A DNA stretch of 64,000 bases from Aeromonas sobria (GTDB taxonomy: Bacteria > Pseudomonadota > Gammaproteobacteria > Enterobacterales > Aeromonadaceae): positions 248,001 through 312,000 of the forward strand of contig NZ_CDBW01000016.1 of assembly GCF_000820145.1 (NCBI RefSeq), given 5' to 3'. Positions 9,421 through 17,646 of this stretch are shown here, in pieces. A model generated the notes under the pieces. It worked only from the letters and a program-made list of their open reading frames with translations, was not told the DNA's origin and made no database searches. Each line of letters starts with the position of its first letter. The first letter of the stretch is position 1. A program made the translations under genes and the position numbers.

Positions 9421-9963
9421 ATGGCATTACAACAGAAAGGGCGGGCAATGGCCCTGCTGGTTATGGTCGCGAGCATGGGTCTGGGCGGCTGTATGGGGCA
9501 GATGGGGCTTTCTGGCATGGTCACCAAGGGCAACCTGAGCGTGGTGGATAACCGCTACGGCCGTGCCGGGGTCTTCGTGTTGCTCGCCCCTGTCTATGGT
9601 CTGGCGGCCACCGGCGATCTGTTCGTATTCAATACCATCGAATTCTGGACTGGCAAAAACGTCATCACTGGCAAGTCGCCAGCGCTGGTCGACATGCGTG
9701 CCAACTCGGTGATCAAGGTGAACCAGCATCTGGACCCGGCGCTTAAAAAGGTGCCGTTGGCCATGCTGCCGCAGGGTGTGCGCGAAGTAGAAATCAGCTA
9801 CCCCAACGCACAGAGCGCCGAAATGAAGCTGCATTATCTGGATGGCAGCATTGGCATGATGCGCGGCGAGAAGCGTGGTGAGATGCTGGATATCTATTTC
9901 GATGGCCAGCTGGTCTCTACCATGACCCAGGATCAACTTGAGCAGATCCGCACCGCCGCGTAA
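9421..9963 (+). CDS. DUF3332 family lipoprotein
   Basis: A 180-residue probable lipoprotein. The ATG at 9421, preceded by AGGAACAG, gives a signal peptide ending in the lipobox LGGC (Cys24); the frame is open 66 bases upstream but lacks support there. The conserved body (GNLSVVDNRYGRAG, DLFVFNTIEFWTGKN) matches the DUF3332 family common in Vibrio and Aeromonas. Function is unknown. Lipoprotein sorting rules do not decide which membrane it occupies. It is a single-gene unit followed by a shared terminator. Confidence 0.85.
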   Translation: MALQQKGRAMALLVMVASMGLGGCMGQMGLSGMVTKGNLSVVDNRYGRAGVFVLLAPVYGLAATGDLFVFNTIEFWTGKNVITGKSPALVDMRANSVIKVNQHLDPALKKVPLAMLPQGVREVEISYPNAQSAEMKLHYLDGSIGMMRGEKRGEMLDIYFDGQLVSTMTQDQLEQIRTAA

Positions 9964-9989
9964 ACGGCTGCGATCCTCATGTTGGTACT

Positions 9990-10019
9990 CAAAACGCCCC
10001 GCAACTGCGGGGCGTTTTG
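9990..10019. terminator. Bidirectional terminator between the DUF3332 gene and yeeA
   Basis: The stem AAAACGCCCCGCA / TGCGGGGCGTTTT around a short centre, with A and T runs on either side, can stop transcripts arriving from both converging genes. Confidence 0.85.
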
Positions 10020-10027
10020 CATTGGTT

Positions 10028-11086
10028 TTAGTCCGGCTGCTTGCGATGGGGCGGGGTGAGGATCAGCCCCAGCAGGCGGCGCAGGTGGGTGAGCTGCTCG
10101 GTCAGCTGGACGTTGAGCCAGAGGTAGCCATTGATGGCCGCCTCGGTGTTGGGGGGCAGCGACACCTGCATCGCCACCTCCTGCAGGCGGGCGATGGCGG
10201 CATCCGCACCGCGCCCGTCGCCGGTTTGCATCATCAGGGCGAGCTGGCTGATCACCTCCTCGGTGGCCTGATGGCAAGTGTGCAGCTCGCGGGTGCTCTG
10301 CATCAGGAAGTGACTCTGGCGATCGTTCCAGTAAGTGTTGGCCAGCATCTCCAGGGTACAGAGGGTGTTGCGCATGGTGACCTGCACCGCATCAAACAGC
10401 GAGATACTGTGGCGACTCTCCTTGGCTGCCGGGGCCAGCAGTGCCCGCAGTTTGCCGGTCTGGGCCAGCAGTTGAGAGAGATTGTGTTTGAGCCGCGGCC
10501 GCTCCAGCACATTGGGGGAGAGGTGGGTGTGATAGAGCCGCCCCGACTGTTGCAGGATCTGGTGCAGTTGCAGCCGCCAGTGGCTATAGGCGCGCTGGGG
10601 ATAGATGCTGCAAAAGAGCAGCGCCAGCAGGGAGCCAAGGATCACATCAGCACTGCGCCACAGCGCCATCTTGATGTCCCCCGGCATGGCTCCCATGGTG
10701 ATGCCAAGGGTGATACCGATCAGCAGCCCCACATAGGGGCGCTTGCCGAGGGCCAGATAGCCGCAGAGGAACATGATGCAACCGCACCAGATCAGGGTGA
10801 GCGGCATGGAGTAGATCTCCAGATAAAGTGCCACCACTCCGCAACCGGCGCCGAAGATGGTGCCCACCACCCGCTGCAGGGCACGGGAGAGCACATTGCC
10901 CCAAAACGAGATGGGCCCCATCACCACCACTAATGTGATCAGCGGCCAGGTGCTCTCTGGCAGTTGCAGTTCGCGGGTCAGCAAAAAGGTGAGCATAAAG
11001 GCGAGCGCAATGCGCAGGCCATGGACGATCCGGTAGTGGCCATAGACCAGCAGATCGAGTCGGGAGAGAGGGGCATCAAGACGCAC
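10028..11086 (-). CDS. yeeA: Inner-membrane protein of the FUSC/YeeA family
   Basis: A 352-residue membrane protein similar along its length to E. coli YeeA. Shared stretches include the N-terminal YxHYRIVHGxRxALAF and PESTWPLxTxVVxMGPISFWGNV, then LALGKxPYxGLLIG and NxLERPRL. About six membrane segments fall in residues 20-165 and a cytoplasmic helical domain follows. Relatives include the AaeB aromatic-acid exporters, but transport by YeeA itself has not been settled. The gene stands alone and converges on the DUF3332 gene. Confidence 0.85.
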   Translation of the reverse strand: MRLDAPLSRLDLLVYGHYRIVHGLRIALAFMLTFLLTRELQLPESTWPLITLVVVMGPISFWGNVLSRALQRVVGTIFGAGCGVVALYLEIYSMPLTLIWCGCIMFLCGYLALGKRPYVGLLIGITLGITMGAMPGDIKMALWRSADVILGSLLALLFCSIYPQRAYSHWRLQLHQILQQSGRLYHTHLSPNVLERPRLKHNLSQLLAQTGKLRALLAPAAKESRHSISLFDAVQVTMRNTLCTLEMLANTYWNDRQSHFLMQSTRELHTCHQATEEVISQLALMMQTGDGRGADAAIARLQEVAMQVSLPPNTEAAINGYLWLNVQLTEQLTHLRRLLGLILTPPHRKQPD

Positions 11087-11122
11087 AGTTTGCCTCGTAT
11101 CAGGTCGCCGATCAGGTGTGTG

Positions 11123-11154
11123 ACGGGGCGCCGTGCATCCGGCCGACGCCCCGT
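11123..11154 (-). terminator. Possible terminator hairpin after mobB::moeA
   Basis: An 8-base-pair stem ACGGGGCG / CGCCCCGT closes a 16-base loop just past the moeA stop. No T run follows, so termination here is uncertain. Confidence 0.4.
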
Positions 11155-11161
11155 TCGGGTA

Positions 11162-12925
11162 TCAGGCTAGTCGTCCTTGCAAGGGGTGGATCCAGACCCG
11201 CTCGCCAACGGCGATGCCGGGTTGGTCCGGTACGATTTCGATCAGGCAGTTGGCATCTGCCATGGAGCTCAGAATACCCGAACCCTGTGGTCCTGTGGTG
11301 CGCACCCGCAGCTGGCCGTTACGGTCCTGATGGAAGATGCCGCGCAGAAACTCGGAGCGCCCCGGGCGGCTCTTCATCTTCTCGTCCGCCAGTGCCGACA
11401 GGCGCAGCGGCTGCCACAGCTTGCCCTGCAGGCGGGCAATGGCGGGCTCGACAAACTGCAGCACGCAGATCATCGCCGCCACCGGATTGCCCGGCAGACC
11501 GAAGAAGGGGGTCTGCCCCAGTTTGCCAAAGGCGAGCGGGCGGCCCGGCCGCATCTGGATGCGCCAGAAATCGATCTGGCCGAGCTCTGCCAGCACCAGC
11601 TTGATAAAGTCGGCGTTACCCACCGAGACCCCGCCCGAGCTCAGCACCAGATCGGCGCTGGCGGCGGCCTGCTCCAGCTGCTGGCGCAGAATGGTCTTGT
11701 CATCGGGAATGATGCCAAGGTCCATCACCTCGCAACCGGCGGCGCGGATAAGGGCCATCAGAGTGAAGCGGTTGCTGTCGAAGATATGGCCGGGGGCAAG
11801 CGTTTCGCCCGGTGCCTGCACCTCATCGCCGGTACTGAACAGCGCCACTTTCAGCGGGGTGCGCACAGTGAGACTGGCTTGACCGAGTGATGCCGCTAGC
11901 CCGAGCTGGGGGGCGCCAAGCCAGGTACCGGCCGGGATGGCGACCGCGCCTTTGGCGAGATCTTCCCCGGCCAGGCGCACATTCTGCCCTGCCCGGATTG
12001 GGGCGGTGACGGTGACCCACTCACCTTCAATCAGCGTCTCTTCCCGCATCACCACGGTATCCACACCGGGGGGCAGCGGGGCGCCGGTCATGATCTGCAC
12101 CGCCTGACCGGCCAGCACCGGCTCATGGCGCTGCTGGCCCGCCAGCACTTCCCCCACCAGCTGCCAGCGACCGGTGGCGAGATCGTCGCTGCGCAGGCCA
12201 ATGCCATCCATCGCCGAGTTGGCGTGGGGGGGCACATTGATGGGGCTCACCAGATCGGCGGCCAGCACGGCGCCGTGGCACTGGGCCAGCGGCTTGTTCG
12301 AGCAGGCGTTGCTTGGGGTGAGAGCTTGCAGAATGGCGTTGCGGGCCGCCTCTACCGAGAGAAATCCCTTGCCCGCCTCCGGCTCCTTGGTCTGGCAGCC
12401 GTCAAGCCAGCGGCAGACGAAGTCGGCGATGGCCGCCAGATCGTTGATATCGAGGCGGGGCAGGCTTGTCTGCTGTTGTTCGCCACTCTGTTGGGGCTGA
12501 TCGCTGGCCAGCGCGATGATGTCGCTGTCTTCGGGGAAGAGCAGCGGCTTGCCAATCTCGGCGCGGTGCAGCTCGATTTTCGGGAAGTGTTCGTGCTTGA
12601 ACCCCTCGACCAAGAGCAGGTCGAGCTCTGTCTGATCGAAGCTTGCCAGCAGCTGGCGAAAGTCCGCTTCGGCCAGCTCGGTCTCAATGATACGAGCGTG
12701 GCGACAGCGGGAAGCCACCATCATCTGCTGGGCACCCGCCTTGCGCAGGCGGTAACTGTCCTTGCCCGGCTGGTCGATATCAAAGTCGTGGTGGGCGTGC
12801 TTGAGCACCCCGATGCGCAGGCCGCGATCCACCAGCAAGGGGATCAACTGCTCCAGCAAGGTGGTCTTGCCGGTGCCGCTCCAGGCGGCGAAGCCGAGCA
12901 GGGGAAGAGTGGGGGCCGGGGTCAT
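11162..12925 (-). CDS. moeA: Fused MobB-MoeA molybdopterin cofactor protein
   Basis: A 587-residue fusion. Residues 1-170 are MobB, a GTP-binding protein with P-loop GFAAWSGTGKTT at 11-22 that assists guanylylation of the cofactor. Residues from about 190 to the end are MoeA, the metal-insertion enzyme that places molybdate or tungstate into adenylylated molybdopterin; it shows PPHANSAMDG, GDEVQAPG and SSGGVSVGNADF, all typical of MoeA. The linker of about 20 residues is Gln-rich. The start overlaps the mobA stop by four bases (ATGA). The gene closes the tup-mob operon, so cofactor maturation is transcribed with oxyanion import. The fusion is unusual relative to E. coli, where the two proteins are separate. 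Confidence 0.93.
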   Translation of the reverse strand: MTPAPTLPLLGFAAWSGTGKTTLLEQLIPLLVDRGLRIGVLKHAHHDFDIDQPGKDSYRLRKAGAQQMMVASRCRHARIIETELAEADFRQLLASFDQTELDLLLVEGFKHEHFPKIELHRAEIGKPLLFPEDSDIIALASDQPQQSGEQQQTSLPRLDINDLAAIADFVCRWLDGCQTKEPEAGKGFLSVEAARNAILQALTPSNACSNKPLAQCHGAVLAADLVSPINVPPHANSAMDGIGLRSDDLATGRWQLVGEVLAGQQRHEPVLAGQAVQIMTGAPLPPGVDTVVMREETLIEGEWVTVTAPIRAGQNVRLAGEDLAKGAVAIPAGTWLGAPQLGLAASLGQASLTVRTPLKVALFSTGDEVQAPGETLAPGHIFDSNRFTLMALIRAAGCEVMDLGIIPDDKTILRQQLEQAAASADLVLSSGGVSVGNADFIKLVLAELGQIDFWRIQMRPGRPLAFGKLGQTPFFGLPGNPVAAMICVLQFVEPAIARLQGKLWQPLRLSALADEKMKSRPGRSEFLRGIFHQDRNGQLRVRTTGPQGSGILSSMADANCLIEIVPDQPGIAVGERVWIHPLQGRLA

Positions 12926-13566
12926 GAGGTGACTCCTTGTTGGGGGTCGATAGCTGGGGCGAGCAGACGGGCCTCGTAGGCGGCCAGCTCGGCAGGGCTA
13001 TTGAGATTGATAAAGGCATCCGGCTGATCGGCAAAGCTCACCACCGCCATATTGTGGCGGGCAAACCAGATATCGATTTTGCGCTCACCCTCTGCCAGCG
13101 CGGCGGTGAGGGAGGGGAGCAGGGATTTGTGCAGCAGGGCCACCACGGGTTGCAGCCAGTCGCCGTCGTGGGCCACCACCAGCTCGGTCTGTGGGGTCAG
13201 GGCGGCGCGAAAGCGGCTCATCAGATCCAGCGGCAGGGCGGGGCCGTCGCAGGGGACAAACAGCACCCAGTCATGACGGGCGGCGGCAAGGCCAGCCTGC
13301 ATGCCCGCCAGCGGGCCGAGATAGTCGTTGTTGTCATCGCTGATGACTGGGGCCAGCGCCTGATAGCGGGGCTGACTGCGGTTGGCGTTGATCAGCACCT
13401 CATCCACCTGGGGGCGCAGGCGCGCCAGCACGTGGTCGATCAGGGGGCGTCCCGCCAGTGCTACCCATCCCTTGTCTTCGCCCCCCATCCGGGTGGCGCG
13501 GCCTCCTGCCAGGATCACTGCTGATACGGCAACGGGATCAGAGTGGCTGTCGCTTTTTGAAGTCAT
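12922..13566 (-). CDS. mobA: Molybdenum cofactor guanylyltransferase MobA
   Basis: A 214-residue nucleotidyltransferase that attaches GMP to the molybdopterin cofactor, making the bis-MGD used by formate dehydrogenase and other DMSO-reductase-type enzymes. The signature VILAGGRATRMGGEDKG at residues 17-33 is intact, and VPCDGP (the metal-binding aspartate) follows. It overlaps tupC by 29 bases upstream and mobB::moeA by four bases downstream, so it is embedded in the tungstate operon. The cofactor form fits the FdhA encoded at 27315-30203. Confidence 0.95.
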   Translation of the reverse strand: MTSKSDSHSDPVAVSAVILAGGRATRMGGEDKGWVALAGRPLIDHVLARLRPQVDEVLINANRSQPRYQALAPVISDDNNDYLGPLAGMQAGLAAARHDWVLFVPCDGPALPLDLMSRFRAALTPQTELVVAHDGDWLQPVVALLHKSLLPSLTAALAEGERKIDIWFARHNMAVVSFADQPDAFINLNSPAELAAYEARLLAPAIDPQQGVTS

Positions 13567-14233
13567 GTCGCTCGATGATTTTTAAAGGGGTCGTCTCTTG
13601 CAGCTGGCCACGGGCGAGGGTCCATTGCCGCTCGCACAGGTCGGTCAGGGCATTGCTCTGGTGGCTGATGACGACCAGGCCGCTGCCATGTTCCCGCAGA
13701 TCTTGCGCCAATGCGGCCATCAGGGCAACCGAATGTGTATCCAGATTGGCGGTGGGCTCATCCATCAGCAGAAAGGCCGGTTGCAGCGCCCAAGCGCGGG
13801 CCATCGCCAGCCGTTGCCGTTCGCCACCGGACAAAATACTGATGTGCTCCCGCGCCAGCCCCTCCAGCTCGACCCGGCGCAGCGCCTCGAACACCCGGAT
13901 CTCGCTGCCAAGCTGTTTATCCAGCGCCCAGGCCACGTTGTCGTGCACGGTGCGATCAAACAGATAGGGGGTCTGGTGCAGATAGGTGACCCGGCCCGGC
14001 CCCAGATCCCGCTTGAGCAGCCGGTTGAGCCGCCGTTGCCAGCGTCCCGGCAGATTGGTGTGGCCACGGGTCGGGGCGAGCAGCCCCGCCAGGATCTTGA
14101 GCAGGGTGGTCTTGCCCACCCCGTTGGCCCCGTGCAGCCAGATGGCATCCCCCGGTGCGATGGCGAGCCGGTCAATCTCGAACAGCTGGCGTTCGCCAAA
14201 GCGCATGGTGAGTTGCTGGGCGGTCAGGGCCAT
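13538..14233 (-). CDS. tupC: Tungstate ABC transporter ATP-binding subunit TupC
   Basis: A 231-residue ABC ATPase that energises uptake through TupB. Walker A GANGVGKT is at residues 35-42, the signature LSGGERQRL starts at 134 and Walker B LLLMDEP-type (FLLMDEPTANLD) is at 155-166. The ATG at 14233 is preceded by AGGAG with a six-base spacer; the seven-residue upstream extension is rejected. It runs into mobA with a 29-base overlap. Specificity for tungstate rather than molybdate is inferred from the TupA and TupB neighbours. Confidence 0.88.
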   Translation of the reverse strand: MALTAQQLTMRFGERQLFEIDRLAIAPGDAIWLHGANGVGKTTLLKILAGLLAPTRGHTNLPGRWQRRLNRLLKRDLGPGRVTYLHQTPYLFDRTVHDNVAWALDKQLGSEIRVFEALRRVELEGLAREHISILSGGERQRLAMARAWALQPAFLLMDEPTANLDTHSVALMAALAQDLREHGSGLVVISHQSNALTDLCERQWTLARGQLQETTPLKIIERHDFKKRQPL

Positions 14234-14346
14234 GGGGTACTCCTGTTGATACACAGTGGGGGCATGGTCAGTTCTTCAGATAGCTGTGGCCGCGCCAGAG
14301 ATGGGGTCAGCAGCATTCGGTAATGGCTAACAGTGCGCTGCGCCAT
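14224..14346 (-). CDS. Small ORF in the tupB-tupC gap containing a copy of the tupB 3' end
   Basis: A 40-codon ORF whose ATG lies two bases after the tupB stop (TGACCATG) and whose stop lies inside the first codons of tupC. It contains a 32-base exact copy (14263-14294) of the tupB terminal region, read in a different frame, so it does not encode a TupB-like tail. It probably reflects a duplication and may help carry ribosomes across the gap to the tupC AGGAG site. Nothing shows that it encodes a functional peptide. Confidence 0.3.
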   Translation of the reverse strand: MAQRTVSHYRMLLTPSLARPQLSEELTMPPLCINRSTPWP

Positions 14347-14375
14347 GGTCAGTTCTTCAGATAGCTGTGGCCGCG
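14263..14375. repeat. 32-base direct repeat spanning the tupB 3' end
   Basis: Two identical 32-base copies lie at 14263-14294 and 14344-14375, 81 bases apart. The second covers the last codons and stop of tupB; the first lies in the tupB-tupC gap. Weaker similarity (GTCAGCAGCA) continues past both copies, which indicates a decayed segmental duplication. Confidence 0.9.
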
Positions 14376-15050
14376 ACACGCTGTCAGCAGCAGGTTGAGC
14401 AACAGGGCCAGAGTGAGCAGCACGATGCCAAGGGCTACCCCCTGGGTGAAGGCCCCTTTCTGGGTCTCCAGCGCGATGGCGGTGGGGATATTGCGGGTGA
14501 AGTGCAGGATATTGCCCCCCACCATCATGGAGCAGCCCACCTCGGTAACGATGCGGCTAAAGGCGCCGATGATGGCGGCCAGCAGGCCAAAGCGGCACTC
14601 ATGCATCAGGCCGATCAACGCCTTGGGCCAGGATACCCCCAGGGTCAGGGCGGTCTCCCAGGCGCGCCGATCGCTCTGAACAAACGCCGCGTGGGCCATG
14701 GTGGCGATCACCGGAAAGGCGATCAGCATCTGCCCCACCACCATCGCCTGCTGGGTAAAGAGCAGCTTCCAGTCGCCAAAGGGGCCGGCCCGCGACAGCA
14801 GCATATAGAGCAAGAGGCCAATCACCACGGTCGGCACTGATTGCAGGGTATTGATGCAGGAGAGCCAGAGCCAGCGGCCGGGCAGCGGCAGATAGGCCAG
14901 CGCAAAGCCCAGCAGCAACGCGGGCAGCAGCACCAGCAGCAGGGCGATGCAGGAGACGGAGAAGGAGACCCCCACCACCTGCCACAGTTCGGTGTCACCA
15001 CTAAACAGCAGGGCGAGGGCCGCTAATGTCGTGTCAAGCAGCGTCGGCAT
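14349..15050 (-). CDS. tupB: Tungstate ABC transporter permease TupB
   Basis: A 233-residue inner-membrane permease with about five or six membrane helices (for example residues 25-60, 68-90, 110-130 and 205-228). It shows the binding-protein-dependent transport loop around EVGCSMMVGGNILHFTRNIPTAIALET. Together with TupA and TupC it should import tungstate. Length is normal for the family. The ATG overlaps the stop of a preceding 21-residue ORF as TGATG, and that ORF repeats the tupB N-terminus. Both ends of tupB are thus flanked by partial copies of themselves. Confidence 0.9.
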   Translation of the reverse strand: MPTLLDTTLAALALLFSGDTELWQVVGVSFSVSCIALLLVLLPALLLGFALAYLPLPGRWLWLSCINTLQSVPTVVIGLLLYMLLSRAGPFGDWKLLFTQQAMVVGQMLIAFPVIATMAHAAFVQSDRRAWETALTLGVSWPKALIGLMHECRFGLLAAIIGAFSRIVTEVGCSMMVGGNILHFTRNIPTAIALETQKGAFTQGVALGIVLLTLALLLNLLLTACRGHSYLKN

Positions 15051-15115
15051 CAGACCTCTCTCTCATAGTGCAGGGCGAGGGCCGTCAATACGGTCGTGTC
15101 GAGCAGTGTCGGCAT
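15050..15115 (-). CDS. Coupled mini-ORF 2, an echo of the TupB N-terminus
   Basis: A 21-residue ORF beginning MPTLLDTTVLTALAL, almost the same as the TupB start MPTLLDTTLAALALL. Its stop overlaps the tupB ATG (TGATG) and its own ATG overlaps the stop of mini-ORF 1 (TGATG). It ends with GAGAGAGG four bases before tupB, so it carries the tupB ribosome binding site. The DNA similarity to tupB is strong, with a one-codon gap. It is best read as a tandem duplication of the tupB start that kept its translation signals. Expression is untested. Confidence 0.5.
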   Translation of the reverse strand: MPTLLDTTVLTALALHYEREV

Positions 15116-15180
15116 CAGGCGCCTCCCTCAGCGAACCGGGGGAGGGCCATCAACCTCATCGCAGGGGTCAGGGTTGCCAT
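15115..15180 (-). CDS. Coupled mini-ORF 1 after tupA
   Basis: A 21-residue ORF beginning MATLTPAMRLMALP. Its ATG overlaps the tupA stop (TAATG), and its TGA overlaps the ATG of mini-ORF 2 (TGATG). It has the same length as mini-ORF 2 and shares M-TL and L-AL positions with it, so it looks like an older copy of the same unit. Near its end GAGGGAGG lies six bases before the next ATG. Protein function is doubtful; the arrangement argues for a role in translational coupling, or for a neutral duplication remnant. Confidence 0.4.
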   Translation of the reverse strand: MATLTPAMRLMALPRFAEGGA

Positions 15181-16010
15181 TATTTCCCGTTGGCATCCGC
15201 CACAAACAGCGCTTGACCGGCCACCTTGAAGTCGCCGATCAGCTGCTGGCCATGCTCGGAGACCAGCCAGTTCTTCAGGGTGCGAGCCCCTTCGGTGTTG
15301 AGATCCGGGTAGCGCTTGGGGTTGACCAGGATCACCTGATAGGGGTTGAACAGGCGCTTGTCACCCTCCAGCAGCACGGCGAGATCCAGCTTGCTCTGAT
15401 AGGCGAGCCAGGTGCCGCGGTCGGTCAGGGTGTAGGCACCCAGCTCGGAGGCCATGGTCAGGGTCGGGCCCATCCCCTGGCCGATGGATTTGTAACCGGC
15501 AAACTCGGGTTTGACGTCAGCGGCTTGCCACAGGGTCTTCTCCTTGATGTGGGTGCCGGACTCGTCACCGCGGGAGATAAAGGTCTGGTCTTGATCCTTG
15601 ATGGCTTGCAGCCCCTTGGCGGCGTCGTGCAGCTTGGCCAGTCCCGCCGGGTCTTTGGCCGGGCCGACGATGACAAAGTCGTTGTACATCAAATGCACCG
15701 GCTCGATGCCAAAGCCTGCATCGACGAACTTCTTCTCGGCAGAGGGGGCGTGGGTCATCACCAGATCCGCATCGCCATTTTCGCCCATCTTCAGGCTCTG
15801 GCCGGTGCCAGCCGCCATCACCTGCACCGGATAACCGGTCTCTTTGGTGAACTGGGGCAGCAGCCAGCCCAGCAGACCGGACTGCTCGGTGCTGGTGGTG
15901 GTAGCGAGGCGAATTGGTGATTTCGCGGCGTCAGCGTGGGCCGCTCCGGCGATCAGCAGGCTGGCGGTGAGGGAGAGCGCAAAACGTTTGAAATTGGTTT
16001 TTATCGTCAT
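15180..16010 (-). CDS. tupA: Tungstate-binding periplasmic protein TupA
   Basis: A 276-residue periplasmic binding protein with a signal peptide ending near AGAAHADA (residues 20-30). The mature start IRLATTTSTEQSGLLGWLLPQF and the motif MTHAPSAEKKFV are typical of TupA-type proteins, which bind tungstate tightly and separate it from molybdate. The ATG at 16010 gives a normal signal peptide; the longer reading frame from 16097 overlaps the sigma-54 promoter and is rejected. The gene heads an operon through tupB, tupC, mobA and mobB::moeA. A near-consensus sigma-54 promoter is 46 bases upstream, with a palindromic activator site further out. Confidence 0.93.
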   Translation of the reverse strand: MTIKTNFKRFALSLTASLLIAGAAHADAAKSPIRLATTTSTEQSGLLGWLLPQFTKETGYPVQVMAAGTGQSLKMGENGDADLVMTHAPSAEKKFVDAGFGIEPVHLMYNDFVIVGPAKDPAGLAKLHDAAKGLQAIKDQDQTFISRGDESGTHIKEKTLWQAADVKPEFAGYKSIGQGMGPTLTMASELGAYTLTDRGTWLAYQSKLDLAVLLEGDKRLFNPYQVILVNPKRYPDLNTEGARTLKNWLVSEHGQQLIGDFKVAGQALFVADANGK

Positions 16011-16055
16011 CTTGATGCAACTTTTTTCAGGGTGGATGAGGAGAGGGCAAGAGTA

Positions 16056-16072
16056 AGCAAGCAGGGTGCCAA
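16056..16072 (-). promoter_or_regulatory. Sigma-54 promoter of the tup-mob operon
   Basis: On the minus strand the sequence is TTGGCAC-CCTGC-TTGCT, with GG and GC exactly 12 bases apart, a near-perfect -24/-12 element. The inferred start is near 16046, about 36 bases before the tupA ATG. Such promoters need an NtrC-type activator, and one is encoded divergently next door. Confidence 0.8.
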
Positions 16073-16190
16073 ACTGTTCCTTTGTCATCGGATTCACGGT
16101 TTGCCGTTTAAAAACAGAAGCTTATTAAAATCAATCAGGGGAGCTTGTTGTCGCTTTTAATCATGGGTGTTGGTGCTTTTGATACGGGAA

Positions 16191-16205
16191 GGACAAAATG
16201 TCCCA
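16191..16205. promoter_or_regulatory. Palindromic candidate activator site GGACAAAATGTCCCA (copy 1)
   Basis: The inverted repeat GGACA-AAA-TGTCC lies between tupA and the NtrC-type regulator gene, about 150 bases upstream of the predicted tupA start. The same 15-mer occurs at 24417-24431 before another sigma-54-type promoter. Binding by the adjacent regulator is inference. Confidence 0.7.
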
Positions 16206-16265
16206 CTAAAGTTCCGGTTATCGGGATATTATCTGACCTTACGTGTATCTGAGGTACTTTTTTCC

Positions 16266-17621
<1,356 letters not shown>

Positions 17622-17646
17622 GGAAGGTTGATTGGATGGGGTGGCG

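Larger units (their letters stand above)
15050..15180 (-). repeat. Two 65-base tandem units filling the tupA-tupB gap
   Basis: The units 15180-15116 and 15115-15051 (minus strand) have the same length of 65 bases and match at roughly 60 per cent of positions by eye. Each runs ATG to stop with a purine-rich ribosome binding sequence near its end, and tupB begins as a third, nearly identical copy of the second unit. The gap holds nothing else. Confidence 0.75.

Noticed and set aside
16011..16265. A molybdenum- or tungsten-cofactor riboswitch before tupA
   Set aside because: The predicted start leaves only about 36 bases of leader, too short for such an aptamer, and no multi-stem structure is evident.
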